DNA of 61,886 nucleotides from a virus, in IMG/VR virus record IMGVR_UViG_3300025879_000023, positions 1-61,886 of that record. One strand, 5' to 3'. This document shows positions 9,418 through 19,159 of this stretch, one piece after another. A program made the translations under genes and the position numbers. Every line of letters begins with the position of its first letter. Position 1 is the stretch's first letter. The notes below the pieces were generated by a model, which made no database searches, was not told the DNA's origin, and was given only the letters and a program-made list of their open reading frames with translations.

Positions 9418-12400
9418 ATGAACGAATTAGAGCAAATAGTTCAGAGAATGATTGATGCTGGTGAATCAGAAGAAAACATAGCACTAGTAATAAAAGAGTA
9501 TAACAGCAAAACTTTACAGCCTTCTGAAAATGTGGGAAAGCCAGAAAGCCAAGGACTGGGTGCGCCTGTGGCGGAAAATGCAGCACCCGAAATTCAGCTA
9601 ACCGATACGGTTTCGCCATCGGCAGGTGGTTCTTTGGAATTACCAACCACTAAAGCTTATAGCATTGATGGCAAAAAGGTAACAAAAGAAGAATTTGATA
9701 ATTATACAAAAGAGCAAGAAAAAAAGAAAGAAATTGCTAAAATGAGCTTTATTGATAAGCTTAAAGTTGATTTAGCTAAAGGAAGTGTTAGTTTAGGTGA
9801 AATGTTTGCGTCAGTGCCTGAAACTATATATGATATAGCTTCATTGCCTCAAAACTTATTAGCAAAAATACCTGGTTTAGAAAAATTAAAAACTAGTTCT
9901 AAAGATTTTAAAGAGACAATTAATGTAGAAAATCCTATATTAGAATATTATTCTCAAGAAAAAGAGGAACTTGAAAAAGTGCAGAACATATATAACAATG
10001 CGAATTACGATACGCAAGGCATATATGAAAACTTTAAAAAAGGAAATTATTCTGATGGATTTAAACAGCTTGCTAGCGGCATAACCGAGAGTGCTCCCGT
10101 TAGTATATCTATGATGGTTGGTGGCGCAACTACTTCTATTGGTAAACTTAGTGCTGGCGGCACTGTGGTATTTGCTGGGCCAGAAATTGCAACTCAAAGA
10201 GAAGAAAAGCCAGAGCAATCAGAATTTGCAAATGTAATAAAGGGATTAGGTCTAGCAGCAGCAGAGACCGTATATAGCTCTATTGGTACAGGTACAATAG
10301 GTAAGGTATATAAAGACATATTACTTAGAGAAGGTAAAGAAGAAGGAGTTAAGGTATTTAGAAAAGGGCTGGTAGACATGTATTCTACTGCTTTAAAAAA
10401 GTTCGGCGCCCCAGCAGCGATGCTTGGAGAAGGCGTGGAAGAAGTAGCCACAACTATTACGCAGAACATGATAAACGAAAAAAACCCATTTGAAAATGTA
10501 GCTGATTCCTTTATACAAGGAGTTGGTGGTGGAGGCATATATGGGGCTCCGATAAACACTGCTCAAGCCATATCTGGAGTTAAAGACGGTATTACCAATA
10601 TAAAAATAAATAAAGAATTAAAAAATTCAAGCTTTAATAATATAGTAGACGCGTTTAAACCAGGAGCTAAATCCGAAGAGGCAACTATTAATGTTTCTAA
10701 AATTAAAAACGTTACTTCTGTATTTGACAAAAAAGTTAATTTAGAGGTTGAAAATGGAAACATTACAGAGTCCGAAGCTTATGACACTAAATTAAATTTT
10801 AGAAAAACACAACAAGCTGTAAACAGGCTTAAGCCGTTAGAATTTTCTTCTACTTTTGAAACAGAAGCTGTGGACTTGTTAAAAGAAAAAGAAAATTTAT
10901 CTAATGAAATAAAAGAAATTAACGATCCAAGTTTAACAGTTGTTCAAAAAACAAAATTAGAAACAATAAATAACAGGTTAGAAGAGCTTGTTATCGAAGA
11001 TTCTAAGACAAAAACAAAAGTAAAAGGCGAAGAGGATATTGCTAAGGCTAAAAAAATAGCAGAAGCTTTGCCTGAAGAGTTAAATCTTACTATAGAAGAT
11101 TTTGAAACTACAGCTGAGCTACAAGAAGCTTTGCAAAAAGAAGGCAAAACAGAGGGCGAAGCAAAAAAATTGTCTGATTCTTTTGGTTTTATTGTGCAAA
11201 AACCAAATGGTGGACCTCAAAAAATATATATAAACAAAGAGGTTGCTTTTAATTCTGGCGTGGCCACTACTGCTCAACATGAAGTTTTGCATGCTGTTTT
11301 AAGAAAAGCTATACCTGGTAACATTGAATTAGGAAAAAATTTAAAAGATTTTGTAGAGGAAATTGCCGGGGATAAATTCATGAACACTGAATTTGCTCAA
11401 AGGTTTGAGGCTTATGAGTTAGAATATGATAATACATTAAATAGTTTAAATACAGAATTAGATAGCGGAGCTATATCACAAGAAAAATACGAAACTGAAT
11501 CGCAAAAAGCATTAAGTAATTTATGGGAAGAAACTATGCCTTTGCTTTCAGAATCCATTACAAATGGTGATATTGACGTAAAGTCATCTATATGGGAAAA
11601 ATTAAAAGATTTTTTAAATAGAGTATTTAATACTTCTAATATTAAAAATGTTAAGTTTGATTCAGGTAAAGATGTATTTAATTTTGTAAAAGATTACAAT
11701 AAAATATACAAGACTGGAAAAGGCATTAAGACTCTTTCTAAAATAGCAAAAGGGGATATAGAAGGTAAGCTTGTAACAAATCAAGAATCAAAAATAGATG
11801 AAGTTATTAAATCATCTGTAGGTGATTTAGCATCAAGTAGAGTTCAACAAATATACGATGAACAAGGTGTTGCGGGAGCTATGGATATTGTTGATGAGTA
11901 TAAAGGTATGGCGGCTAAAATTGCCGCGGTATACAGAGATAGGCCTGGGTTTGAAACGTATAAAGAAGATTTAATAGATGGTATTTTAAACGATCCAACT
12001 TACGGGGTTTTAGGGTTAACTTTAAAATATAAGCCAGAAGAAAACAAAGGAGTGCCTTTGGCTGCTTATATTAATAAATATTTGCGACCTAGAAGTATTA
12101 CTTTAGCTAATCAACTTTTAGGCAAAGACGAAGCAAGTACATTTAAATCTGATATTACAGAAGTAAAAGATGTAATGGCTACAGAAACAGCAGAGGATGC
12201 TATTACTGCTTCTGAAGAAATTGCAAAAGAAAAACCTGTTAAAAAGAAACCTAAGCTTAGGGAATCTATTAGGCTAGACTCTGAGCTTAATGAAAAATTA
12301 AATAACGCATTACAAAAAGCAATTGCTTTAAATATTAAAAAATTTGATCAAGCTAAAGGGCAGAATCAAACAATATCCCCATTTGTAGCCGATGTTAAAA

Positions 12401-15400
12401 TAGACCTAGCCGAGCTTCTTGAAAAAGACGTAGTCAAATTAATAAAAAGCCAAGGTGTTGAAAATTTTTTAATAGAAAACAGAGAAGCTTTACTTGATAA
12501 TCTTACTACAACATTTTTATCTAAGCATCCGTTTTTTAGAAAAGGTATACTTAAAAGAGTAAAAGGAGAATGGGTCGCTCCGACTAAAGTTAGCACGTAT
12601 AAATACGATTGGATTAACGAAAAAACAGGAGATAAACTTAAAATAGATAGAGATAATGCAGCTGGCAGAGGTTTAACTTCTGGCCCTGAGTTTATTAAAA
12701 GAAATCCAAAAATAAAAGAAATATTAAAAGAAAATGAATTTGTAGATTATCATTTTCAAGATGGTGCTTTAAGAAATAAAATTAAAACAAATCCAGTTAA
12801 TTCTATTGCTAGACAAATATCTTCAGAATATGGCTTAGAAGTTCTGCAAGATGATTTACTTACGGAAGGGCCGTTAACAAAAGCTATTTCTGAAAGAGCA
12901 GATTTATATGGCATTGTAGTAGCTAAAGCAAGTGCTGAAAAGGCAGCTAAAGATATAGACAGGGGATTAATTAAATTCTCTATGTCAACCGCTCGAGTTG
13001 CGGATTCTGTTGTTAAAGGATATTTAAAATCTACTGACGGTATTAATTCTAAAGAATATAAAGATTATATAATCAGTCTTGGCAAAGATGGTAGTTATAT
13101 AGATGATTTAATTCAAAATAATTTATGGATTACGGAGCTTCTTCAAAACGAAAAAGCGGCTAATAAAGGATTAAAATATGAAAAGGTAATTGAAAGATTG
13201 CTTAATTCAACAATAAAAGAATCTGTAAAAGATTTTAAAGTTAAAATTTTAAAAGACCCTAAGCAAGGAGGTTTTTCTTCTAAAGGAAAAGGTGATTTAT
13301 CAATAGCTTTTAAAGACGTAATAGCAAATATTGAATTAAAATTAAATTCTGAAGCACAATCCGGAAGTTTTACTATAAAAAATATTGGCGAACAAAAACC
13401 AATTGAGGTAACAAACAAAAAAACAAGCTATCTTAAAGAAATGCAAGATGCTGTTGATAGTAAAGAATTTAAAGATGGTATTGCTAATTTTTTAAAGAAT
13501 GCAAAAGCAGAATTAAAAAGGCAAGGGTTTGATCCAAAAGAATATGATACAAGTAAGTTTCCTGTAGATCTTCCTAAAAGTGTAATGGAATCAATTGAAA
13601 AAACTGGTTTAAGTTTTAATATAGATCTTGAAAACTTAAATGAGATTATTGATTTTTATTCTAATAAAGGCGTCAACTATATTCAGATCGGAGATAAAGG
13701 ATTATTTTCAATTGGTAAGGATGTTCTAGGACTTGGTATTATGGCTCCAAGTTTACGTGGAAAAGGACAAATAAGGGTTAGAATGTTATCTTCTAACAAA
13801 GGAAAAGATATTAGATCGCAAAGATTTAGAGCATTTTATAACTTTACAGAAGTTAATACTCAAGATGGAGGTTTAACATTAGATAAACCGGATGACATTA
13901 AATTAATGTTAGAATCTGGCATTGATAATATAAAATTTTCTAAATCGATGGAGGCAACTCCTGAGGTAGAAAACTCTATGAATACCACGTTTAATAAAAT
14001 TATTGAACGTAAAAAAGGCGTTCTTGCAACTGAAACTATTTCAAAAGCAACAGCTAAATTAGCTGGTCAAAAAGAAGGTAGATTTAAATTATTTGTTCCG
14101 CCAACTGCTGATGATTTATTAGGTTTAGTATATAACTTTTTAGGAACAGGCAAGCAAGGAGATGCTGATATGCAATTTTTTAATGAAAAATTGTTTAGAC
14201 CATTAGCCAGAGCAAATTTTCAATTAAATGCTGAACGACAAGCTATAAAGCAAAGATGGCAAGAAGTTGTAAAATCAAATAAAGGCATTACCAAGGTTCT
14301 TAGGAAAGAAAGTGACTATAAGTTTTATACAAATGACCATGCTGTTAGAGCGTGGATGTGGGATAAACTTGGTTATGATATTCCTGGAATAAGCGAAACA
14401 GACAAGGCAGCATTAATAGAATCAGTTAATTCTAGTGAAAAGCTTTTAAAATTTGGAGAAGAACTTATAGATGTTCCAAACAAAAAAGAAAGCTGGTTAA
14501 AACCAGAAGATGATTGGACGGCTAGTACGGTTGAAATGGATCTTCAAGAAATACTAAGTAAAATTGGTAGAGCTAGAATATTTGAAGAGTTTATTACAAA
14601 TTCTGATATTATATTTTCAGAAGGTAATTTAAATAAAATTGAAGCAGCCTACGGTCCAAAATTAAGAGGAGCATTGGAAGATATGCTTTATCGTATTGAA
14701 AAAGGTAGAGCAAGAAATGAAGGCGGGAATAAAATGGCTGCGGCATATTTAGATTGGGTCAGAGGCTCGGTGGCTACAACTATGTTCTTTAACACAAGAT
14801 CAGCATTGCTTCAACAACTTTCTATTGTTAACTTTACAAACTGGGAGGATAACAACATATTTGCTCAGGGTAAATTTATCGCAGGGAGCCCTAAAACGTA
14901 CGCAAAATATTGGACTGATATATTTAATTCCGATTGGATGAAAGAGCGTAGACAGGGCTTAAAAACAGATATAAACGAGTCTGAGCTTGTAGCTAAACTA
15001 GAAGGAAGCAAAAACAAAAACAAAGCTTTATTAGCTTATATTTTAGAAAAAGGATTTTCACTTACTAAATATGGAGATAATATCGCAATAGCAACCGGCG
15101 GAGCGCCGTTTTTGTATAACAGAGAACAAAAGTATATTAAAGAAGGCATGACGCCTGCTGAAGCAAAAAAAGAAGCATTTTTAGATTTTCAAGAATTAGC
15201 AGAAAGCACACAACAATCTTCAAGACAAGATTTATTGTCAAATCAACAGGTTAGTGTTATTGGCAGGATATTTTTAGCTTTCCAAAACACGACTATGCAA
15301 ATGACCCGCTTACAAAAGAAAGCTGCTTTAGATTTAATAAATAAAAGAGGTAGCTTTAAAGCGAATATATCAAGGCTTGTTTACTATGGCGCAATCCAAA

Positions 15401-16056
15401 ATACTATATTTTCTTTCTTACAAAGCGCTTTATTTGCTGGTGTTTTTGGAGATGATGAAGATGAAAATTTAAAACTAGATGATAAAACTTTAAGAGCTGC
15501 TAATACTGTACTCGATAGTGCATTAAGAGGATCCGGTATTGGTGGAGCAGCATTAGCTACATTAAAAAATGCAATTATTGCATGGGCAAAAGAAAATGAT
15601 AAAGGTTGGAAAGCTGATAATTCAAAAGTAATTATTGAATTACTAAATATTTCTCCAGCTGTTGGTATTAAGGCTAGAAAAATTAACACAGCAATGAATG
15701 CTTATAAATATGGCAACAAGGTAGTTGATGATGTTAGCTTTGCTAATCCAAATCACCCTTATTACGGTATTGCTGGAAGTTTAACTTCAGCAGCATTTAA
15801 CATACCATTAGATCGAGTTGTTACAAAAGCGCAAAACCTGCAAGCTTTAACAAATCAGGAAGCAGAAGCATGGCAACGTACAGCTCTATTTTTAGGTTAT
15901 AACACTTGGGATGTTGGATTAAAAGATCCTGAAATTGAAGCAGCTAAAAAATCTGCTAAAAAAAGTAAATCATCAAGCAGAACATCGGGCAGAACATCCG
16001 GTAGAACATCCGGTAGAACATCCGGTAGAACATCAGGAAGAAGCTCAAATAGATAA
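9418..16056 (+). CDS. Giant polyvalent internal protein with HExxH metallopeptidase motif
   Basis: 2212 residues, the largest gene. The region about 205-390 has several Gly/Ala-rich hydrophobic stretches (SISMMVGGATTSIG, GGGGIYGAPINTA) that could cross or perturb membranes. HEVLH at residues 621-625 is a zincin-type HExxH motif, preceded by TTAQ, suggesting a peptidase domain. Residues about 810-910 (IVDEYKGMAAKIAAVYRDRPG... LAAYINKYLRPR) match a helical domain I associate with large polyvalent phage proteins. Residues about 1780-2050 form a conserved helical C-terminal region (RGSVATTMFFNTRSALLQQLS). The tail is (RTSG)x5. This is the usual style of virion proteins injected with the DNA. No RNA polymerase catalytic motif was seen. 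Peptidase activity is an inference. Confidence 0.6.
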   Translation: MNELEQIVQRMIDAGESEENIALVIKEYNSKTLQPSENVGKPESQGLGAPVAENAAPEIQLTDTVSPSAGGSLELPTTKAYSIDGKKVTKEEFDNYTKEQEKKKEIAKMSFIDKLKVDLAKGSVSLGEMFASVPETIYDIASLPQNLLAKIPGLEKLKTSSKDFKETINVENPILEYYSQEKEELEKVQNIYNNANYDTQGIYENFKKGNYSDGFKQLASGITESAPVSISMMVGGATTSIGKLSAGGTVVFAGPEIATQREEKPEQSEFANVIKGLGLAAAETVYSSIGTGTIGKVYKDILLREGKEEGVKVFRKGLVDMYSTALKKFGAPAAMLGEGVEEVATTITQNMINEKNPFENVADSFIQGVGGGGIYGAPINTAQAISGVKDGITNIKINKELKNSSFNNIVDAFKPGAKSEEATINVSKIKNVTSVFDKKVNLEVENGNITESEAYDTKLNFRKTQQAVNRLKPLEFSSTFETEAVDLLKEKENLSNEIKEINDPSLTVVQKTKLETINNRLEELVIEDSKTKTKVKGEEDIAKAKKIAEALPEELNLTIEDFETTAELQEALQKEGKTEGEAKKLSDSFGFIVQKPNGGPQKIYINKEVAFNSGVATTAQHEVLHAVLRKAIPGNIELGKNLKDFVEEIAGDKFMNTEFAQRFEAYELEYDNTLNSLNTELDSGAISQEKYETESQKALSNLWEETMPLLSESITNGDIDVKSSIWEKLKDFLNRVFNTSNIKNVKFDSGKDVFNFVKDYNKIYKTGKGIKTLSKIAKGDIEGKLVTNQESKIDEVIKSSVGDLASSRVQQIYDEQGVAGAMDIVDEYKGMAAKIAAVYRDRPGFETYKEDLIDGILNDPTYGVLGLTLKYKPEENKGVPLAAYINKYLRPRSITLANQLLGKDEASTFKSDITEVKDVMATETAEDAITASEEIAKEKPVKKKPKLRESIRLDSELNEKLNNALQKAIALNIKKFDQAKGQNQTISPFVADVKIDLAELLEKDVVKLIKSQGVENFLIENREALLDNLTTTFLSKHPFFRKGILKRVKGEWVAPTKVSTYKYDWINEKTGDKLKIDRDNAAGRGLTSGPEFIKRNPKIKEILKENEFVDYHFQDGALRNKIKTNPVNSIARQISSEYGLEVLQDDLLTEGPLTKAISERADLYGIVVAKASAEKAAKDIDRGLIKFSMSTARVADSVVKGYLKSTDGINSKEYKDYIISLGKDGSYIDDLIQNNLWITELLQNEKAANKGLKYEKVIERLLNSTIKESVKDFKVKILKDPKQGGFSSKGKGDLSIAFKDVIANIELKLNSEAQSGSFTIKNIGEQKPIEVTNKKTSYLKEMQDAVDSKEFKDGIANFLKNAKAELKRQGFDPKEYDTSKFPVDLPKSVMESIEKTGLSFNIDLENLNEIIDFYSNKGVNYIQIGDKGLFSIGKDVLGLGIMAPSLRGKGQIRVRMLSSNKGKDIRSQRFRAFYNFTEVNTQDGGLTLDKPDDIKLMLESGIDNIKFSKSMEATPEVENSMNTTFNKIIERKKGVLATETISKATAKLAGQKEGRFKLFVPPTADDLLGLVYNFLGTGKQGDADMQFFNEKLFRPLARANFQLNAERQAIKQRWQEVVKSNKGITKVLRKESDYKFYTNDHAVRAWMWDKLGYDIPGISETDKAALIESVNSSEKLLKFGEELIDVPNKKESWLKPEDDWTASTVEMDLQEILSKIGRARIFEEFITNSDIIFSEGNLNKIEAAYGPKLRGALEDMLYRIEKGRARNEGGNKMAAAYLDWVRGSVATTMFFNTRSALLQQLSIVNFTNWEDNNIFAQGKFIAGSPKTYAKYWTDIFNSDWMKERRQGLKTDINESELVAKLEGSKNKNKALLAYILEKGFSLTKYGDNIAIATGGAPFLYNREQKYIKEGMTPAEAKKEAFLDFQELAESTQQSSRQDLLSNQQVSVIGRIFLAFQNTTMQMTRLQKKAALDLINKRGSFKANISRLVYYGAIQNTIFSFLQSALFAGVFGDDEDENLKLDDKTLRAANTVLDSALRGSGIGGAALATLKNAIIAWAKENDKGWKADNSKVIIELLNISPAVGIKARKINTAMNAYKYGNKVVDDVSFANPNHPYYGIAGSLTSAAFNIPLDRVVTKAQNLQALTNQEAEAWQRTALFLGYNTWDVGLKDPEIEAAKKSAKKSKSSSRTSGRTSGRTSGRTSGRTSGRSSNR
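15979..16038 (+). repeat. Five tandem 12-bp repeats encoding RTSG
   Basis: Five adjacent copies of AGAACATCnGGn encode (Arg-Thr-Ser-Gly)5 at the C-terminus of the giant protein; the three central units are identical. A multiple of three keeps the frame when copy number changes. The other frame reads EHPV repeats, which is only a shadow. Confidence 0.9.
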
Positions 16057-16078
16057 ATTAAAACAAAAACAAACAATT

Positions 16079-16351
16079 ATGGAACCACTAATTATTATTT
16101 TAGGATTATCAATATTAACAAACATCGTATTAGGCTTTATGCACTTAGGTAAAATTAAAGATGCCGATAAAGACTTTATACCAGATGCTATTGAAGACAA
16201 AGCAAAAAAAATTAAAGATGAAACTAAGCATCGTGCTAAAAGAATTAAAGAAGAACTTAGCGATGTAGGAGCAGCTATTAAAGAAGTTGGAAATCAAATT
16301 GGCGATTTACCAGACGCTGCTAAAGGTAAAACCAGAAAAGGCAGAAAATAA
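16079..16351 (+). CDS. Small membrane-anchored protein with charged helical tail
   Basis: 90 residues starting at MEPLIIILG. An earlier in-frame ATG at 15935 would lie inside the giant gene and only read the RTSG repeats out of frame, so I prefer 16079, 22 bases after that gene. Residues 3-21 are one transmembrane helix; residues 30-90 are a highly charged helix (KAKKIKDETKHRAKRIKEEL). This N-anchored layout could be a virion membrane protein or a spanin-like protein. The stop shares one base with the next ATG (TAATG), indicating coupling. Confidence 0.6.
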   Translation: MEPLIIILGLSILTNIVLGFMHLGKIKDADKDFIPDAIEDKAKKIKDETKHRAKRIKEELSDVGAAIKEVGNQIGDLPDAAKGKTRKGRK

Positions 16352-16485
16352 TGGCGAAAGATGCGTGTTACCATAAAGTAAAAGGAAGATATAAAGTTTT
16401 CCCTTCTGCATACGCCTCAGGCGCAATAGCAAAATGCCGCAAAGTTGGCGCTAAAAACTGGGGGAATGGCAGTAAGAAAAAGTAA
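16351..16485 (+). CDS. Tiny conserved basic phage protein (KVFPSAYASG motif)
   Basis: 44 residues, ATG overlapping the previous stop. It carries the motif YKVFPSAYASGAIAKCRK and ends GAKNWGNGSKKK. I recognise this motif from small basic proteins of marine phages, where the segment often follows structural genes; no function is established that I know of. The two cysteines (C6, C29) and many lysines suggest binding to nucleic acid or to a virion partner, which is a guess. It overlaps the next gene by 20 bases. Confidence 0.65.
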   Translation: MAKDACYHKVKGRYKVFPSAYASGAIAKCRKVGAKNWGNGSKKK

Positions 16486-16741
16486 AGAAGGAGCTAGTCT
16501 TAAAAGATGGTTTAAAGAAGAGTGGACTGATATTCGCACAGGTAAAGCTTGCGGTAGATCAAAAGGCGACGGAAGAGGAGTGCCATATTGTAGACCTAAA
16601 AAAAGAATATCTTCTGCAACCCCTAAAACAGTTTCTGAAATGTCAGCTTCTGAAAAAGCTAAAAAAATAAAAGAAAAGAAAAGTCTTGGTCAACCAGCCG
16701 GAAAGCCTAAAAGAGTCAGTTCTTTAAAAAGAAAAAAATAA
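16466..16741 (+). CDS. Small basic protein, DUF5872-like
   Basis: 91 residues from the ATG at 16466; an in-frame ATG at 16445 would give 98 residues with deeper overlap. The segment SLKRWFKEEWTDIRTGKACG with GVPYCRP is a Trp-rich, Cys-containing motif that I associate with the DUF5872-type family. The C-terminus is Lys/Ser-rich and probably disordered. With the preceding 44-residue gene it forms a pair of small basic, cysteine-bearing proteins. Function unknown; the family name is from memory. Confidence 0.6.
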   Translation: MAVRKSKEGASLKRWFKEEWTDIRTGKACGRSKGDGRGVPYCRPKKRISSATPKTVSEMSASEKAKKIKEKKSLGQPAGKPKRVSSLKRKK

Positions 16742-16754
16742 TTAAAAAAAATAA

Positions 16755-17060
16755 ATGAGCAATATAGACGTAGACACCAAAATAAAGTTTACAATGTCGC
16801 AATTGATTACGGCTGGAGGTATGCTAATATCAATTGTAGGTAGTTATTATACTTTAAATTCTAAAATACAATCGCTAGAGGCTGCGTCTAATAAACTCAA
16901 ACAAAACGAACAACAATATACTTGGCCAGCTCAAAGAAAGTTAGAAGAGGATGTTGCTAATATGAGATTAGAGTTTGTGAATACAATGAAAGATTTAGAA
17001 TATTCAATGAAAGAATTGGATGAAATAAAACAAGAAATAAAAGAGAAGGAACAAAGATAA
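16755..17060 (+). CDS. Small membrane protein with coiled coil
   Basis: 101 residues. A transmembrane helix at residues 14-34 (MSQLITAGGMLISIVGSYYT) is followed by a long coiled coil (residues 36-100) rich in E, K and Q. It is the last gene of the plus-strand structural block, 33 bases before the terminator stem. A single N-terminal anchor with a long coiled coil could be a spanin-like or holin-associated protein, or a virion protein; the sequence does not distinguish. Confidence 0.6.
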   Translation: MSNIDVDTKIKFTMSQLITAGGMLISIVGSYYTLNSKIQSLEAASNKLKQNEQQYTWPAQRKLEEDVANMRLEFVNTMKDLEYSMKELDEIKQEIKEKEQR

Positions 17061-17093
17061 AATGGGCACCATACCCAATAGTTCCTGTAACCA

Positions 17094-17125
17094 AAAAGGG
17101 GAAGCTTCACGGCCTCCCCTTTTTT
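17094..17125. terminator. Bidirectional Rho-independent terminator
   Basis: AAAAGGGG (17094-17101) pairs with CCCCTTTT (17116-17123), with a short inner stem and loop between. It is flanked by A- and T-runs on both sides, so it can act on both strands. It sits exactly between the converging structural operon (plus) and the ribonucleotide reductase end of the minus operon. Confidence 0.85.
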
Positions 17126-17157
17126 AATATAACTAACTAAACTAACTAAGTATTATA

Positions 17158-18933
17158 CTATCCATCACAAGATAAGCAATCTGGATCCATAGCTTTAGAA
17201 GCAATATCTCCTCTTAACACAGATTCTGTTCTGGTATAGTATAATGTTTTTACTCCTTTCTTCCATGCTTCAAAATGAACTTGATTAATCCATTTTGGTG
17301 TAGCAATACTTGGGAAGGCAAGATTTAAACTAACCGACTGGTCTATATATTGTTGTCTTATACCAGCTTGATTAACTAATTCTAACTGGTTTATTTCTTT
17401 AAACGTTTTAAATACATCTTTAACAGAATCATACCCGTTTAGCAGGTCTTGCTCAGACGCATCAGGTAAATATACTAGTTTTTTATTTATATACCCCCAA
17501 TCATCTAAAGTATTTATATCTTGAATACTTCCGCCGTCTTCGAGTATTTTGTTCCAGGTTTCATCTGTATCAATACCAGCTTTCTTTAAAACTTTAATAA
17601 GTTCTTTATTTTTGCGAATAAACGTACCTTTTGCAGATTGCTCCGTAAAAACATTAGCGGCCCAAGGCTCAATACCTGGACTAACATTCCCAGATAGTTT
17701 ACTATTTGATACAGTAGGTGCAATAGCCCTAAGATGAGTATTCCTAAATCCAGTGTCACGACACCAAAGAGGTTCTCCGTATACCTCGGCGAGTGCACGC
17801 GACGCCCTTTCGCTTTCAATTTTAATCTGGCTAAATATTCTCCTAGTCTCAAACTGAGCTTGTAATCCTTCGAAAGGTATTCCGTTTTGCTGGAGGTAAG
17901 TGTGCCACCCAAGGACTCCAAGACCAAGCGCTCTTCCTTTTTCTGCAGAACGAACTGAGTTTTCAAATCCTTTAAGGCCTTTAGCCTTTTGTAAAAACTC
18001 TTCAAGTACTCCATCAAGGAACCAAATCGCGTCATAAATAAGATTAGTATCTTTCCATTCTTCATATTTAGTAAGATTTAAAGATGATAAACAGCACACA
18101 AAGCTATGATTTTCATCAGTATGCAATGCTATTTCACTGCATATGTTAGTCATGTGTACTTTTAAACCGTTTTTCTTATACGCTTCGGGGTTGCTCTTGT
18201 TTGTATTTCCTTTAAACAAGATGTAAGGTTCTCCAGTAGCTTTTCTTTTTTGCAAGAGCTTACTCCATTTTCTTCTAGCTGTTGAATCTCCTTCTTCAAG
18301 CTTTCGCATAAATTTATCACCAATAACCGCGCACTGGTGTAAATTAAGGGATTGTCTATTAACATCACCTTTTGGTTCTCTAATTTCAAGCCATTCTTCG
18401 AAATCATCGTGATCAATGTTAATATTAACACTAGCTGCTCCGCGTCTAACTGATCCTTGATTAGTTGCAAGAATTGTGGAGTCATATATTTTACAAAAGG
18501 GTACGACCCCATCTGATGTGCCATTTCCTGTTATTTTAGCTCCGGCAGGACGAATCATATTAATTCCGATACCAACTCCCCCACCGTGTTTAGCTAGCAA
18601 CATCATTTCTAAATTCTTAGCGCCAATCTCTTGTATGCTATCCCCAACATCAATGCCAAAGCATGATATAGGCAAACCTCTGTCTGTACCCGTGTTAGAT
18701 AGCACTGGAGAAGCTAAATTCAACCAGCCCTTCCATATGTACTGAAAGAACTTATCTGCCAATTCTGGCTTATATAACCGCTTTGCAACAGTATTTGCTA
18801 CTCGCATATAAGCGTCTTTTGGCGTTTCGCCAACCATTAAGTATCCTCCAGATATTGTTTTTTTATACACCTCTGTATTACCCCAAGTAGGATAATCAAC
18901 CCCTTTTACCCAATCATTATTCCACATCTCCAA
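17158..18933 (-). CDS. nrdA: Class I ribonucleotide reductase, large subunit
   Basis: 591 residues. It reduces ribonucleoside diphosphates to deoxy forms together with the beta subunit encoded upstream. Visible catalytic features: C91 in LPISCFG, N263-x-C265-x-E267, C280/C281 in VCCLSSLN, the tyrosine pair in TLYYTRTES near residue 566, and the C-terminal redox pair C586-x-x-C589. It starts directly in the alpha-helical N-domain, so the N-terminal ATP-cone allosteric domain of the usual longer enzyme is missing and dATP inhibition would be reduced. The start overlaps the end of the small gene before it by 17 bases. It is the last gene of the minus block before the terminator. Confidence 0.95.
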   Translation of the reverse strand: MEMWNNDWVKGVDYPTWGNTEVYKKTISGGYLMVGETPKDAYMRVANTVAKRLYKPELADKFFQYIWKGWLNLASPVLSNTGTDRGLPISCFGIDVGDSIQEIGAKNLEMMLLAKHGGGVGIGINMIRPAGAKITGNGTSDGVVPFCKIYDSTILATNQGSVRRGAASVNINIDHDDFEEWLEIREPKGDVNRQSLNLHQCAVIGDKFMRKLEEGDSTARRKWSKLLQKRKATGEPYILFKGNTNKSNPEAYKKNGLKVHMTNICSEIALHTDENHSFVCCLSSLNLTKYEEWKDTNLIYDAIWFLDGVLEEFLQKAKGLKGFENSVRSAEKGRALGLGVLGWHTYLQQNGIPFEGLQAQFETRRIFSQIKIESERASRALAEVYGEPLWCRDTGFRNTHLRAIAPTVSNSKLSGNVSPGIEPWAANVFTEQSAKGTFIRKNKELIKVLKKAGIDTDETWNKILEDGGSIQDINTLDDWGYINKKLVYLPDASEQDLLNGYDSVKDVFKTFKEINQLELVNQAGIRQQYIDQSVSLNLAFPSIATPKWINQVHFEAWKKGVKTLYYTRTESVLRGDIASKAMDPDCLSCDG

Positions 18934-19144
18934 GATCTAATTTAGTTTCTTTTTCTTCTTTAACTTTTTCTTTCAATTGCTCTATAGCTTCGTCATATCC
19001 AGGCATCAATTTAACAGCCTCTAACGTACCAACAGATAAATCTTTAAGATATGTATTCTCGCTTAGTAATTGTTGCACTACATTGATTAATGCTTGTACT
19101 TTTTTTTCTAATAAATCTTGTCTACTTTGTTTTTGTCCTTTCAT
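18917..19144 (-). CDS. Small coiled-coil protein between nrdB and nrdA
   Basis: 75 residues, strongly helical and charged (KKVQALINVVQQLLSENTYL; EQLKEKVKEEKETKLDLGD). It is encoded between the two reductase genes, 15 bases after nrdB and overlapping nrdA by 17 bases, in an AATTAAATTAAAT leader. I do not recognise the family. Context suggests a partner or regulator of the reductase, but nothing in the sequence proves that. Confidence 0.65.
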   Translation of the reverse strand: MKGQKQSRQDLLEKKVQALINVVQQLLSENTYLKDLSVGTLEAVKLMPGYDEAIEQLKEKVKEEKETKLDLGDVE

Positions 19145-19159
19145 ATTATTTAATTTAAT

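Noticed and set aside
15979-16038. CRISPR-like tandem repeat
   Set aside because: Twelve-base units without spacers, in frame as RTSG; a coding repeat.
9418-16056. Giant protein as the virion RNA polymerase known from some crAss-like phages
   Set aside because: No DFDGD/DxDxD-type catalytic motif was seen; the recognisable parts are HExxH and polyvalent helical domains.
15935-16078. Longer N-terminus for the membrane protein gene (EHPV repeats)
   Set aside because: It only reads the RTSG repeats of the giant gene in another frame; the ATG at 16079 fits the membrane protein.
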